From the NCBI GenBank assembly GCA_030019365.1, contig JASEFA010000001.1:248001-312000 (forward strand): DNA of 64,000 bases. Reading direction: 5' to 3'. Within the stretch, counting starts at the first letter, position 1. Each line of letters opens with the position of its first letter. The stretch comes from Bacillota bacterium (GTDB taxonomy: Bacteria > Bacillota > Sulfobacillia > JACIYH01). Below the pieces are notes generated by a model. That model saw only the letters and a program-made list of their open reading frames with translations. It ran no database searches and was not told the DNA's origin. Made by a program: the position numbers and the translations under genes. Positions 33,600 to 42,580 of this stretch are shown in pieces.

Positions 33600-34412
33600 G
33601 TGCAGATACTGTTCGTGGGGGACGTGGTGGGGAAGCCGGGCCGGCAGTTGCTGGCCCAGCTTCTTCCATCTTACCTGGAGAAGGAGCAACTGGATCTGGT
33701 GGTGGTGAACGGAGAAAACGCGGCCGGCGGGCTGGGCGTCACCCCCGAGGTGGCGGCGGAACTGTTTGCCATGGGGGTGGACGTGCTCACCAGCGGCAAC
33801 CACCTCTGGGACAAGAAAGAGGTGATGCCCTTCCTGGACAGGGAAGAGCGTCTCCTCCGCCCCCTCAACTGGCCGGGTGACCCGCCCGGCCGGGGATCCC
33901 TGGTGCTGCAGGGCCGGTCAGGCATCCCGGTGGCGGTGGTGTGTGCCATGGGGAGGGTTTTCGCCCCCGTTCTGCTCGACTGCCCTTTCCGTAGCCTGGC
34001 CCGCGAGGCGGAGGGCCTGCGGGCGCACACCCCGGTGATCCTGGTGGACTTCCACGCGGAGGCCACTTCCGAGAAGGTGGCCATGGGGTGGTTCCTGGAT
34101 GGCCGGGTGAGCGCCGTCATCGGTACCCACACCCACGTGCAGACGGCGGACGAGGTGGTACTGCCGGGCGGGACGGCATACATCACCGATGCGGGGATGA
34201 CCGGCCCCTGGCAGTCGGTGATCGGCATGCGCACTGAGACCATCGTACAGCGTTTTCTGGACCAGCTACCCAGCCGCTTCGACGTGGCCCGGGGACCGCG
34301 TCAGTTCAATGCCGTGTGCGTCGACGTGGACGAAGGGTCCGGTCGCGCCCGGTCAATCCGTCGCATCTGGTGGCGCGAAGGCAGCTCCACTGCGGACGCC
34401 GATGATTCATGA
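33600..34412 (+). CDS. ymdB: YmdB-family metallophosphoesterase (TIGR00282)
   Basis: GTG 33600 starts VQILFVGDVVGKPGRQLL; 270 residues. Metal ligands in GDVVGKPG, NGENAAGG, GNHLWDKKE, DFHAEATSEK and GTHTHVQTAD. The B. subtilis orthologue hydrolyses 2',3'-cAMP and affects biofilm versus motility decisions. The gene sits immediately after rny, the conserved arrangement. Confidence 0.92.
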   Translation: MQILFVGDVVGKPGRQLLAQLLPSYLEKEQLDLVVVNGENAAGGLGVTPEVAAELFAMGVDVLTSGNHLWDKKEVMPFLDREERLLRPLNWPGDPPGRGSLVLQGRSGIPVAVVCAMGRVFAPVLLDCPFRSLAREAEGLRAHTPVILVDFHAEATSEKVAMGWFLDGRVSAVIGTHTHVQTADEVVLPGGTAYITDAGMTGPWQSVIGMRTETIVQRFLDQLPSRFDVARGPRQFNAVCVDVDEGSGRARSIRRIWWREGSSTADADDS

Positions 34413-34416
34413 GCGG

Positions 34417-34432
34417 CGGGGGCCAGCCCCCG
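34417..34432 (+). terminator. GC hairpin after ymdB
   Basis: CGGGGGC-CA-GCCCCCG at 34417-34432 (realistically a 6-bp stem with CCAG loop), starting 5 bases after the ymdB stop. No T-tract follows. Confidence 0.35.
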
Positions 34433-34522
34433 ACGCCCCGGGCCAGCGGGCGGGGCGGCCGGGGGTCGGGCGCCAAACGCCCATGGCCGCCGCAGCGGGA
34501 TTTCGGCACAATTGTTTTTCTA

Positions 34523-34551
34523 TTGCCAAGACAGGTCACATATGGTAAGAT
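34523..34551 (+). promoter_or_regulatory. Predicted spoVS promoter
   Basis: TTGCCA (34523-34528), 17-bp spacer, TAAGAT (34546-34551), in an AT-rich patch before spoVS. It reads as sigma-A-like. I do not see a clear sigma-H consensus, which drives spoVS in B. subtilis. Confidence 0.5.
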
Positions 34552-34597
34552 AACGTCCAGAGCCAAGCCCAAAACACTCTGCGGGGAGGTAAGGGAC

Positions 34598-34861
34598 GTG
34601 GCAGAGGTCTTGAAAGTATCGTCGCGGTCGAGCCCCAATGCGGTGGCGGGAGCACTGGCGGGAGTAATCAGGGAGAAGGGGTCGGCAGAGGTACAGGCCA
34701 TCGGGGCGGGTGCCATCAACCAGGCGGTGAAGGCAGTGGCGATTGCCCGGGGGTTCGTGGCGCCGGGCGGGATCGATCTCATCTGCATCCCCGCGTTCAC
34801 CGACGTGAACATCAACGGGGAGGAGAGGACGGCCATCAAGTTCATCGTCGAGCCTCGTTGA
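34598..34861 (+). CDS. spoVS: Stage V sporulation protein S
   Basis: GTG 34598 behind GCGGGGAGG; 87 residues, the length of the highly conserved SpoVS/Alba-like family (EVLKVSSRSSPNAVAGALAG; EVQAIGAGAINQAVKAVAIARGF; NGEERTAIKFIVEP). It is a small nucleic-acid-binding-type protein that affects septation and spore coat or cortex development. It supports the view that the organism sporulates, though SpoVS also occurs in some non-spore-formers. Confidence 0.95.
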   Translation: MAEVLKVSSRSSPNAVAGALAGVIREKGSAEVQAIGAGAINQAVKAVAIARGFVAPGGIDLICIPAFTDVNINGEERTAIKFIVEPR

Positions 34862-34896
34862 GGATGCATCCGGCACCTTCGAGGACCGGCATGCTG

Positions 34897-34923
34897 GCCC
34901 GCCTACCGGCGGGCTTTGCTTTT
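34897..34923 (+). terminator. Rho-independent terminator of spoVS
   Basis: GCCCGCC-TACC-GGCGGGC (34897-34914), 7-bp stem, followed by TTTGCTTTT. This is the clearest intrinsic terminator in the window. Confidence 0.75.
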
Positions 34924-35053
34924 GATGCGCACCGGCGTGGCGGCACGGGCCCCTGGATTGCCGGGCCGGTCCCCGGGACGGGGGTGGCAGGTATTCGTGC
35001 GGCCCGGGAAGAAATACCCTCCGTCAGGGTACGCACGAAGGAGGGGTGTATCG

Positions 35054-36250
35054 GTGGATTTTGCACTGACCGATGAGCACCGCATGGTCAGGGAGATGGT
35101 GCGCCAGTTCGCAGAGAAAGAAGCCGCACCACGCATCAAGGAGCTGGACCAGCAGGGTCAGTGGGACGTGGGCCTCATCAAGCGCATGGGCGATCTGGGT
35201 ATCCTGGGGCTGGTCTTCCCCGAAAAGTACGGGGGCGGAGGCATGGACTACGTCAGCCTGGCCATCGCCTGCGAGGAGCTGGAACGGATCGACACCTCCC
35301 TGCGGGTGGTGATGTCGGTGCATGTGGGCCTGTGCGGCCTGGGCATCCTGCAGTGGGGCACGGAAGAACAGAAGCAGAAGTATCTCACCCGCCTGTCCAC
35401 GGGTGAGCTGATCGGCGCTTACGGGCTCACCGAGCCCAACGCGGGCACCGACGCGGCCGCCCTGGAGGCCACCGCCACCCGCACGGCGGATGGGTACATC
35501 CTGAACGGCGAGAAGACCTGGATTTCGCTGGCCGACGTGGCCGACGTGTTCCTGTTCTTCGCTCGCACCGAGCCCCCCGAGGCGGGTCACCGGGGGATTT
35601 CCGGTTTCATCGTCGAGCGCGGCATGCCGGGGTTTTCTTCGCAGCCCATCCACGGCAAGATGGGCATCCGGGCGGGGAACACCGGCTCCTTCGTGTGCCA
35701 GGACGTGTTCGTGCCGAAAGAGAACCTGCTCGGGCAGGAGGGCGAGGGGTTCAAGATCGCCATGTCCTGCCTGGATAACGGCCGCTACACGGTCGCTGCT
35801 GGCGCCACCGGACTCATCGCGGCCTCAATTGAGGCTTCCGTGAAGTACGGCAAAGAACGCAAGACCTTCGGGGTGCCCCTGGGCAAGCACCAGCTGGTGC
35901 AGCGCATGATCGGCCACATGGTGCGCGACTACGAGGCCGCCAGGCTGCTGGTATGGCGGGCGGGCTGGATGAAGAACCAGGGTATGCGCAACACCCGCGA
36001 GACCGCGCTGGCCAAGTGGTACGCCACCTGTGCTTCCTTTGATGCCGCTTCCGACGCGGTGCAGATCCACGGTGCCTACGGCTATTCGGACGAGTATCCG
36101 GTGGAGCGGTTCCTGCGCAACAGCAAGGGCGCGGTGATATACGAGGGGACCCGCGAGATCCTGGAGATCATGGTGGGCGAGTATGCCCTGGGCTACCGGC
36201 AGGACCGGCCGCTGCGCTGCGAGCTGCCGGGCTGGCCGTACGAAGGATAG
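35054..36250 (+). CDS. Acyl-CoA dehydrogenase
   Basis: GTG 35054 with GAAGGAGGGG upstream; 398 residues. FAD/substrate motifs: YGLTEPNAGTDAA, WISLADVADVFLFF and the C-terminal IHGAYGYSDEYPVERFLRN. The catalytic base is Glu364 in IYEGTREI, the position used by short/branched/butyryl-type enzymes. It oxidises an acyl-CoA to the 2-enoyl-CoA. Chain specificity cannot be fixed from sequence. The following 2-oxoacid oxidoreductase genes suggest branched-chain or other amino-acid catabolism. No electron-transfer flavoprotein genes are adjacent. Confidence 0.9.
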   Translation: MDFALTDEHRMVREMVRQFAEKEAAPRIKELDQQGQWDVGLIKRMGDLGILGLVFPEKYGGGGMDYVSLAIACEELERIDTSLRVVMSVHVGLCGLGILQWGTEEQKQKYLTRLSTGELIGAYGLTEPNAGTDAAALEATATRTADGYILNGEKTWISLADVADVFLFFARTEPPEAGHRGISGFIVERGMPGFSSQPIHGKMGIRAGNTGSFVCQDVFVPKENLLGQEGEGFKIAMSCLDNGRYTVAAGATGLIAASIEASVKYGKERKTFGVPLGKHQLVQRMIGHMVRDYEAARLLVWRAGWMKNQGMRNTRETALAKWYATCASFDAASDAVQIHGAYGYSDEYPVERFLRNSKGAVIYEGTREILEIMVGEYALGYRQDRPLRCELPGWPYEG

Positions 36251-36269
36251 GGGGGATCGGGCCCTGGCG

Positions 36270-37433
36270 GTGAGGATAGAGTTCTGGCAGGGTAACGAGG
36301 CTATCCTGGAGGGGGCGCTGGCTGCCGGCGCCCGGCTTTTTGCCGGTTATCCCATCACACCCTCTTCGGAGATCGCGGAACTGGCCTCTCTTCGCCTCCC
36401 CGCCGTGGGGGGCGTGTACCTGCAGATGGAAGACGAGATCGGCAGCATGGCGGCCCTGGTGGGGGCTTCCCTGGCCGGGGCGCGGGCGTTTACGGCCACC
36501 AGCGGCCCCGGTTTCTCCCTCATGCAGGAGAACCTGGGCCTGGCCATCGCCCTGGAGATCCCCTGCGTGGTAGTGGACATCCAGCGCAGCGGACCTTCCA
36601 CCGGGCTGGCCACCCGGCCCGCCCAGGCCGACCTCATGCAGGCCCGCTGGGGAACTCACGGTGATCACCCGGCGGTGGCCCTGGCCCCTGCCACGGTGCA
36701 GGATTGCTACGACCTGACCGTACGGGCCTTCCACCTGGCCGATCTGCTGCGCCACCCCGTGATCCTCCTCGGGGACGAGGTCATCGCCCACGCCCGGGAG
36801 CGGGTGGTGGTGCCCGAACCCGGGGCCGGGCGGGGCGACGGCGGGGCAGCCGGCGGGCAGGGGCCCGGAGTGGGGGGACGGCCGGAACCGGACTGCCCTC
36901 CGGAAGAGTACCTGCCTTTCGGCCCCGGGCCGGACGGGGTGGCACCCCTGGCTCGCTTCGGTTCCCGCTATGTGTTTCACGTATCCAGCTCCATGCACGA
37001 CGAAACGGGGTTCCCCAACTCGCGCCCCGAGAACGCAGCCCGGGTGATCGCCCGCCTGCACGAGAAGATCACCCGTCACGCCGGCGACCTGGAACTCTAC
37101 CGTACCTACCACTGTGGTGGCGCCCGTTACCTGGTGGTGGCGTACGGGGCGGCGGCCCGGGCGGCCCGGGCGGCGGTGGACGAGGCCCGCGCTGCCGGCG
37201 TGCCGGCCGGGCTCTTCGTGCCCCTCGTGGTATGGCCTTTCCCGGCGGCCGCCCTGCGCCGGGCGGCGGCAGAGGCCGGCCGGGTGTTGGTGGCGGAGAT
37301 GAGCCACGGCCAGCTGGCTCTGGAGGTGGAGCGCATCCTGCGCGGGGAAGTGGTGGGTATCCACCGCTACGACGGGGAGATGCTCACTCCGGAGGAAGTG
37401 CTGGCCGGGCTGGAGGGAGGGACGGCAAGGTGA
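36270..37433 (+). CDS. korA: 2-oxoacid:acceptor oxidoreductase, alpha subunit
   Basis: GTG 36270 (VRIEFWQGNEAILEGALAAG), 387 residues. GYPITPSSEI is the thiamine-site signature of the alpha chain. QMEDEIGSMAALVGASLAGARAFTAT-type sequence follows (in pieces: EDEIGSMAA; GPGFSLMQENLGLA). The C-terminal domain II-like part has HDETGFPNS. It works with the beta and gamma chains directly downstream to convert a 2-oxoacid plus CoA to acyl-CoA and CO2 with reduced ferredoxin. A 2-oxoglutarate or branched-chain 2-oxoacid substrate is equally possible. Its stop overlaps the beta gene start region. Confidence 0.87.
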   Translation: MRIEFWQGNEAILEGALAAGARLFAGYPITPSSEIAELASLRLPAVGGVYLQMEDEIGSMAALVGASLAGARAFTATSGPGFSLMQENLGLAIALEIPCVVVDIQRSGPSTGLATRPAQADLMQARWGTHGDHPAVALAPATVQDCYDLTVRAFHLADLLRHPVILLGDEVIAHARERVVVPEPGAGRGDGGAAGGQGPGVGGRPEPDCPPEEYLPFGPGPDGVAPLARFGSRYVFHVSSSMHDETGFPNSRPENAARVIARLHEKITRHAGDLELYRTYHCGGARYLVVAYGAAARAARAAVDEARAAGVPAGLFVPLVVWPFPAAALRRAAAEAGRVLVAEMSHGQLALEVERILRGEVVGIHRYDGEMLTPEEVLAGLEGGTAR

Positions 37434-38347
37434 TGAGGGAAGGGATCCGCCCGGCGGATCCCGCCGCGGATACACCCCCGGAGGATACCCGCCCCGCGGA
37501 GGATACCCGCCCGGGGGAGGCTCGTTCCTACCTGGTGGCCCGCAACCTGCCTCACTTCTGGTGCCCGGGATGCGGCAACGGGGTGATTCTCGCGGCGGTG
37601 GCGCGGGCTTTCGCCCGGCTGGGCCTGGACCGGACCGAGACCGTGGTGGTCACCGGGATCGGCTGTTTCGGGCGGGCGGACGACTATCTGGACGTGAATG
37701 CCGTGCATGGCACCCACGGCCGGGCCCTGGCCATCGCCACCGGGATCAAGGCCGTCAATCCCGCCCTGCGGGTGGTCGCTCTCATGGGGGACGGGGACTG
37801 TGCCACCATAGGGGGAAATCACTTCCTCCATGCCTGCCGGCGCAACCTGACCATCACCGCCGTGGTGGCCAACAACCTCAACTACGGGATGACGGGAGGC
37901 CAGTACTCCGGTACCACACCCGCGGGCAGCACCACCTCCACCTCTCCCCTGGGTCATGCCGAAGAGGGGTTTGACCTCTGCCGGGTGGCGGCGGCGGCGG
38001 GAGCCATGTACGTGGCGCGGACCACTGTCTACCACGTCCACCTTCTGGACCGCTACCTGGAGGCCGCCCTCACCCACCCGGGGTTTTCCCTGGTGGAAGT
38101 GATGTCCTCCTGCCCGGTGTACTTCGGTCGCTACAACCGCCTGGGCGGCCCGGTGGAGATGATGGAGCACTGGCGCCAGGTGGCCGTCCCCCTGGAGAGG
38201 TTCCGCCAGTTGCCGGAAGGCGAACAGCGGGGAAGGGTGGCCGTCGGTGTGTTCCAGGACCGGGCCGGCATTCCCTTCGAAGAGAGGTACTGGGCGGTGC
38301 AACAGGCCGCCCGCGGGACCGGGGCCCGTGAGGTGAGCGAGAGATGA
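37433..38347 (+). CDS. korB: 2-oxoacid:acceptor oxidoreductase, beta (TPP-binding) subunit
   Basis: ATG 37433 (GTG 37430 also in frame, overlapping the alpha stop) after GGAGGGAGG; 304 residues. FWCPGCGNG supplies cluster ligands and GDGDCATIGGNH ... NNLNYGMTGGQ is the TPP/Mg motif (GDG about residue 120). CPVYFGR near the end provides another conserved Cys. An extra N-terminal tail of about 35 residues contains the repeated EDTRP encoded by a duplication. Forms the catalytic core with KorA. Confidence 0.88.
   Translation: MREGIRPADPAADTPPEDTRPAEDTRPGEARSYLVARNLPHFWCPGCGNGVILAAVARAFARLGLDRTETVVVTGIGCFGRADDYLDVNAVHGTHGRALAIATGIKAVNPALRVVALMGDGDCATIGGNHFLHACRRNLTITAVVANNLNYGMTGGQYSGTTPAGSTTSTSPLGHAEEGFDLCRVAAAAGAMYVARTTVYHVHLLDRYLEAALTHPGFSLVEVMSSCPVYFGRYNRLGGPVEMMEHWRQVAVPLERFRQLPEGEQRGRVAVGVFQDRAGIPFEERYWAVQQAARGTGAREVSER
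37480..37512 (+). repeat. 18-bp-period duplication at the korB 5' end
   Basis: GGAGGATACCCGCCC at 37480-37494 and 37498-37512, encoding the doubled EDTRP in the N-terminal tail. Confidence 0.85.
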
Positions 38348-38973
38348 GGGGAAATGGGGCCGACCCGGTGACGACGGCACCGCCTGCCGGCGGAACGGGG
38401 CGGGAGTGGCAGGTGATCATAGGGGGTGAGGGCGGGCAGGGGGTAGTGCTGGCCGGTGCCCTGCTGGGGGAGGCGGCGGTACGGGCGGGTCTGAACGCCA
38501 CTCACACCTCCGCGTACGGGATAGCCACCCGAGGCGGTTTCACGCGATCGGACGTGGTCGTGGCGCCCGCCGACCGGGAGATCGCCTACCCCCGCGTGCG
38601 CCACCCCGACCTGATGGTGGCCCTGTCCGGAGACGCCTACGCGCGCCTGCTGGCCATGTGCCGGCCCGGCGCCATTCTCATCAGGGAGGCGGGCCTGAGC
38701 GGCGTTGCCGCGAGCGCTGACGGAGGGCCGGGGGGAGCCACACCCCGGTGCCGCGAGATGGCCCTGCCGCTTGAGCAGGCAGCCGGGCAGGCGGGCGGGC
38801 CGAGGACGATCAACATGGTGGCCCTGGGCGCCGTGCTGGGTGCCACCGGCATGTTTCCACCCGCGTTTCTGGAGGAGGTGCTCCGCCACCGTTTCGGCGC
38901 CGGCCGGGGGGAGACCAACTGCCGGGCCGTGCGCGCCGGGTACCATCTGGCAACCGGCCACCAGGGCGCCTGA
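38344..38973 (+). CDS. korC: 2-oxoacid:acceptor oxidoreductase, gamma subunit
   Basis: 209 residues; the ATG at 38344 overlaps the beta stop (ATGA). IIGGEGGQGVVLAGALLGEAA and TSAYGIATRGGFTRSDVVV are the gamma-domain signatures. NMVALGAVLG follows as usual. No ferredoxin-like delta subunit is encoded beside it, so electrons would go from the core to a separate ferredoxin. The two Gly/Ala-rich loops (N-terminal and around 120-150) are longer than usual. Confidence 0.87.
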   Translation: MRGNGADPVTTAPPAGGTGREWQVIIGGEGGQGVVLAGALLGEAAVRAGLNATHTSAYGIATRGGFTRSDVVVAPADREIAYPRVRHPDLMVALSGDAYARLLAMCRPGAILIREAGLSGVAASADGGPGGATPRCREMALPLEQAAGQAGGPRTINMVALGAVLGATGMFPPAFLEEVLRHRFGAGRGETNCRAVRAGYHLATGHQGA

Positions 38974-39084
38974 CCTCGCCGGTGGGCCATGATATCGGGC
39001 AGGCGGGGACGACGTCCGGTGGTCGGGGATGGCATTGGGTCGACGGAATGCCCACCCCTCGGCCCCGGGGACGGAGCGAAAGGA

Positions 39085-40170
39085 GTGAGGAGGACGACAG
39101 AGGCGGAAAAGCTCCATCATGAGTGCCTGGTGGTGGACGGTCATTGCGACACGCTGCTGCGGCTGTGGGAGACGCGAGCCAGCCTGGCCCAGCGCCGGAC
39201 CGAGGGTCACCTGGACCTACCCCGCATGAGGGAGGGCGGCGTGGATATCCAGGTGTTTGCCTGCTACATCGAACCCCAGTACAAGCCCGATCGCGGGCTG
39301 GAGCGAGCCCTGCAACTGGTTGATTTCTTCCATCAGCAACTCGAGGCGTGCCCGGAGCTTTTCCTGATCAGGACCGCCGGGGACATCGCGCGGGTCAGAG
39401 GGGAAGGCCGGCTGGGGGCGATGCTGGCCATCGAGGGCGGAGAGGGGGTCGGGGACGACCTCTCGTACCTGCGCACCCTTTACCGCCTGGGGGTGCGGCT
39501 GATCACCCTCACCTGGAACCAGCGCAACCTCATCGCGGACGGGGTGGCGGAAGAACGCACCGGGGGAGGCCTGTCCACTTTCGGAGTGCAGGTTGTTGAA
39601 GAAATGAACAGACTGGGGATGATGGTGGACGTCTCCCACCTCTCCGAAGCGGGGTTCTGGCACGTGGCGGCAACGTGCCGGGCTCCCTTTGTGGCGTCTC
39701 ATTCCTGCTGCCGGGCCCTGTGCGACCACCGCCGGAACCTCACCGATGATCAGATCAGGGCTCTGGCCCGGGCGGGTGGGGTGGTGGGCATCAACTTTGC
39801 CCCCAACTTCCTGAGGGAGGACGGGCGGGCGACCTGGGAGGACGTGTTGCGGCACATCGAGCACGTGATCTCCCTGGTGGGGCCCGCCCACGTGGGGCTG
39901 GGCTCTGATTACGATGGCATCGGCGCCGCGCCGACGGGTGTGGAGGACGTATCCCGCCTTCCCGTACTCACCCGCGGCATGCTGGAAAGGGGCTTCAGCG
40001 AGGACGATGTCAGGAAGATCCTGGGAGAGAACTTCCTGCGCGTGCTGGAGCAGGTGATGGACCAGGGGACGGCGCCAGCAACGGACCAGGAGACCGCGCC
40101 AGCGACGGGACGAGCGCCGGCGACCGGTGAGGTAGCAGCTCCGGCAGGAGGGCGGGACCCGGGGCCGTGA
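39085..40170 (+). CDS. Membrane-dipeptidase family (M19) dipeptidase
   Basis: About 361 residues if GTG 39085 is used; AAAGGAG touches this GTG, so the true start is uncertain and in-frame upstream starts exist to 38989. Zinc-site motifs of the renal dipeptidase family: VVDGHCD near the N-terminus, AIEGGEG (bridging Glu), VDVSHLSE, SHSCCRAL and LGSDYDG. Cleaves dipeptides, often with D-residue tolerance. A low-complexity C-terminal extension rich in TAPAT repeats follows the last helix; its stop overlaps the PHP gene (GTGA). Fits with peptide use alongside the ABC peptide transporter. Confidence 0.87.
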   Translation: MRRTTEAEKLHHECLVVDGHCDTLLRLWETRASLAQRRTEGHLDLPRMREGGVDIQVFACYIEPQYKPDRGLERALQLVDFFHQQLEACPELFLIRTAGDIARVRGEGRLGAMLAIEGGEGVGDDLSYLRTLYRLGVRLITLTWNQRNLIADGVAEERTGGGLSTFGVQVVEEMNRLGMMVDVSHLSEAGFWHVAATCRAPFVASHSCCRALCDHRRNLTDDQIRALARAGGVVGINFAPNFLREDGRATWEDVLRHIEHVISLVGPAHVGLGSDYDGIGAAPTGVEDVSRLPVLTRGMLERGFSEDDVRKILGENFLRVLEQVMDQGTAPATDQETAPATGRAPATGEVAAPAGGRDPGP

Positions 40171-41075
40171 GTGCGATCGCCGTGGACCGGGGGACCGAAG
40201 AGGGACGCAGGGCTGCCGGTGTCGGCGGGGCCGATATGGGAGCCGGGCCGGGGGAGGGACGGTTCGACCTCCACGTGCACACCACCGCTTCCGACGGCAC
40301 CTGGGATCCTGCCCGCGTGGTCCGGGAGGCGGCCCGGCTGGGCTTGGCCGGGGTGGCTATCACCGACCACGACACGGTGGCGGGAGTCGCCGAGGGGGTG
40401 GCAGAAGGTGCGCGGGCGGGGATCACCGTGGTACCCGGGGTGGAGGTGGGGGCCGAGCGGGGCAGCGAAGAAGTGCACGTGCTCGGGTACTTCGTAGACG
40501 TCGACCACCGGGGCCTGCGCGCGACACTGCTCCGGTTGCAGGGTAGCAGGGAGCGGCGGATGGAACGCATGGCAGAGAGGGTGGCCCGGTTGGGAATGCC
40601 GGTTTCCCTCCAGCGGGTGAGGGAGTTGGCCGCAGGGGGTGCCCTCGGTCGCCCCCACATGGCCCGCGCCCTGGTAGAGGCGGGATACGCGACTTCGGTG
40701 AAAGAGGCTTTTGAGCGTTTCCTGGAACGGGGACGTCCCGGATATGTGCCGCGGGAGCACATCTCCCCGGAGGCGGCCGTGGGGGTGATCCGGGAGGCGG
40801 GCGGTGCGGGCGTGCTGGCCCATCCGGGTTTGTTGCGCGACGACAGCTTCATCCCGGACCTGGTGGCCTGTGGCCTGGCGGGGATCGAGGTGTACTACCC
40901 GGAGCACGGACCGGAAGCGGTGGCCAGGTACAGGGCGATGGCCCGCAGGCTGGGATTGATGGCGACGGGAGGCTCCGACTTCCACGGCGGTCCGGACTAT
41001 CCGGCCAGATTGGGCCAGGTGACAGTGCCGGCGCGCGTGGTGGCGGACCTGGCCCGGCTGGCCCGGGTTCCCTGA
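40167..41075 (+). CDS. PHP-domain phosphoesterase (TrpH/RNase AM-like)
   Basis: 302 residues from GTG 40167. FDLHVHTTASDGTWDP and AITDHDTVAG are the PHP metal motifs, with GVEVG, HVLGYFVD, HPGLLRD and GGSDFHGG completing the trinuclear site. This group (TrpH/YciV) hydrolyses 3',5'-nucleoside bisphosphates and trims RNA 5' ends. The first 30 residues are a poorly conserved tail. The stop overlaps the tldD start (TGATG). Confidence 0.87.
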   Translation: MSAIAVDRGTEEGRRAAGVGGADMGAGPGEGRFDLHVHTTASDGTWDPARVVREAARLGLAGVAITDHDTVAGVAEGVAEGARAGITVVPGVEVGAERGSEEVHVLGYFVDVDHRGLRATLLRLQGSRERRMERMAERVARLGMPVSLQRVRELAAGGALGRPHMARALVEAGYATSVKEAFERFLERGRPGYVPREHISPEAAVGVIREAGGAGVLAHPGLLRDDSFIPDLVACGLAGIEVYYPEHGPEAVARYRAMARRLGLMATGGSDFHGGPDYPARLGQVTVPARVVADLARLARVP

Positions 41076-42580
41076 TGGGGGTGAGTGCGGTGAAGATAGG
41101 GCCCATGACGGCCGCCATCGGCCCGCGTCTCGAAACCGTGCTGGAGGCGTGTCGCGCTCAGGGGTGCAGCTACGCCGACGTCCGCTGGGTGCGGCGCGAG
41201 CAGGAGGAGATCAGGTGGCGCAACGGCCGCCTGCTGGGGGTGAGCCGGCCGCGTAGCGAAGGCTACGGTATCCGGGTGCTGGTGGAGGGAAGCTGGGGCT
41301 TTGCCGCCACAGCTTCGGCCACGAGCGAGGATCTGGCCAGGACTGCCCGGGAGGCAGTGGCCATCGCCCGGGCCAGCCGTAGCGCGGGCGGGCCTGCGGT
41401 GCAGCTGGCGCCCCAGGAACCGCAGCACGGTTTCTACGCCACCCCGGTGAAGAGGGACCCTTTTGCGGTGCCGCTGGAGGAGAAGCTCGCTCTCCTGGAG
41501 GACGCAGACCGGCTCATGCGGGCCGTCGGCGGTGCCGTGCGGGTCACGGAGGCCATGGTGGGGGCACGGCGGGAGAGAAAGGTGCTGGCCACCAGCGAGG
41601 GCACGCTGGCGGAACAGGAACTGGTGAGCACGGGCGCGGGCATGCAGGCCACTGCCGCCAGAAACGGGGAGGTCCAGTTCCGCAGCCATCCGAATGCCCA
41701 CCGCGGCCACTGGGAGGCAGCCGGGTGGGAAGCGGTGGAGCGCATGCGCCTGCGCGAGCACGCGGAACGGGTAGGGCGGGAAGCCGGGCAGTTGCTGGAT
41801 GCGCCTTCCTGCCCGGAGGGAATGACCACGCTTATCCTGGACGGCCGCCAGATGGCCCTGCAGCTGCACGAGTCCTGCGGCCACCCCGTGGAACTGGACC
41901 GGGTGCTGGGTCAGGAAGCGGCATATGCGGGCACCAGCTTCCTGGAGCCGGGGCTGCGGGGCCGCTACCGCTACGGCTCGCCCGAGGTGAACATCGTGGC
42001 CGACGCCACCGTCCCCGGGGGTCTGGGCACATTCGGATGGGACGACGAGGGGGTTCCCGCGCAGCGCGTTGGCCTGGTGGACGGGGGCATGTTCACCGGC
42101 TTTCTCACCTCCCGGGAGACGGCGCCGCGGGTGGGAGAGAGGTCCAACGGGGCCATGCGCGGGGACGGCTGGAACCGCATTCCCCTCATCCGCATGACCA
42201 ACATAAACCTGGAACCGGGTGACTGGACTCTGGACGAGATGGTCCGCGACACGCCCCAGGGGATCTACATGGAGATCAACCGGTCCTGGTCCATCGACGA
42301 TCGGCGCCTGAACTTCCAGTTCGGATGCGAGGCGGCCTGGGAGATCCGGGACGGCTCCCGTGTCCGCATGCTCAAGAACCCCACCTACACGGGCATAACC
42401 CCCGAGTTCTGGGGAAGCTGTGATGCCGTGGGCGACCAGGACCACTGGCGCATGTGGGGTACCCCCAACTGCGGCAAAGGTCAACCCGGCCAGGTGGTCA
42501 GCGTGGGCCACGGAGCCGCACCCGCTCGTTTCCACCGGGTCAGAGTAGGAGTGGGAACCCGCTCCACCCCGACCACCTGA
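41075..42580 (+). CDS. tldD: TldD-family metalloprotease
   Basis: 501 residues from ATG 41075. HESCGH (H265-H270) is the TldD HExxxH zinc motif, and the third ligand Cys lies in GTPNCGKG near the C-terminus. N-terminal domain YADVRWVRREQEEIRWRNGR is typical. In enterobacteria TldD pairs with TldE (PmbA) to cleave unfolded peptides such as microcin B17 precursor. No TldE gene is adjacent here, so it may act as a homodimer or with an unlinked partner. Its 3' end is overlapped by 41 bases by a small minus-strand ORF. Confidence 0.88.
   Translation: MGVSAVKIGPMTAAIGPRLETVLEACRAQGCSYADVRWVRREQEEIRWRNGRLLGVSRPRSEGYGIRVLVEGSWGFAATASATSEDLARTAREAVAIARASRSAGGPAVQLAPQEPQHGFYATPVKRDPFAVPLEEKLALLEDADRLMRAVGGAVRVTEAMVGARRERKVLATSEGTLAEQELVSTGAGMQATAARNGEVQFRSHPNAHRGHWEAAGWEAVERMRLREHAERVGREAGQLLDAPSCPEGMTTLILDGRQMALQLHESCGHPVELDRVLGQEAAYAGTSFLEPGLRGRYRYGSPEVNIVADATVPGGLGTFGWDDEGVPAQRVGLVDGGMFTGFLTSRETAPRVGERSNGAMRGDGWNRIPLIRMTNINLEPGDWTLDEMVRDTPQGIYMEINRSWSIDDRRLNFQFGCEAAWEIRDGSRVRMLKNPTYTGITPEFWGSCDAVGDQDHWRMWGTPNCGKGQPGQVVSVGHGAAPARFHRVRVGVGTRSTPTT

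Noticed and set aside
31860-33803. Minus-strand ORF of 647 codons
   Set aside because: Antisense to rny; composition of a shadow frame.
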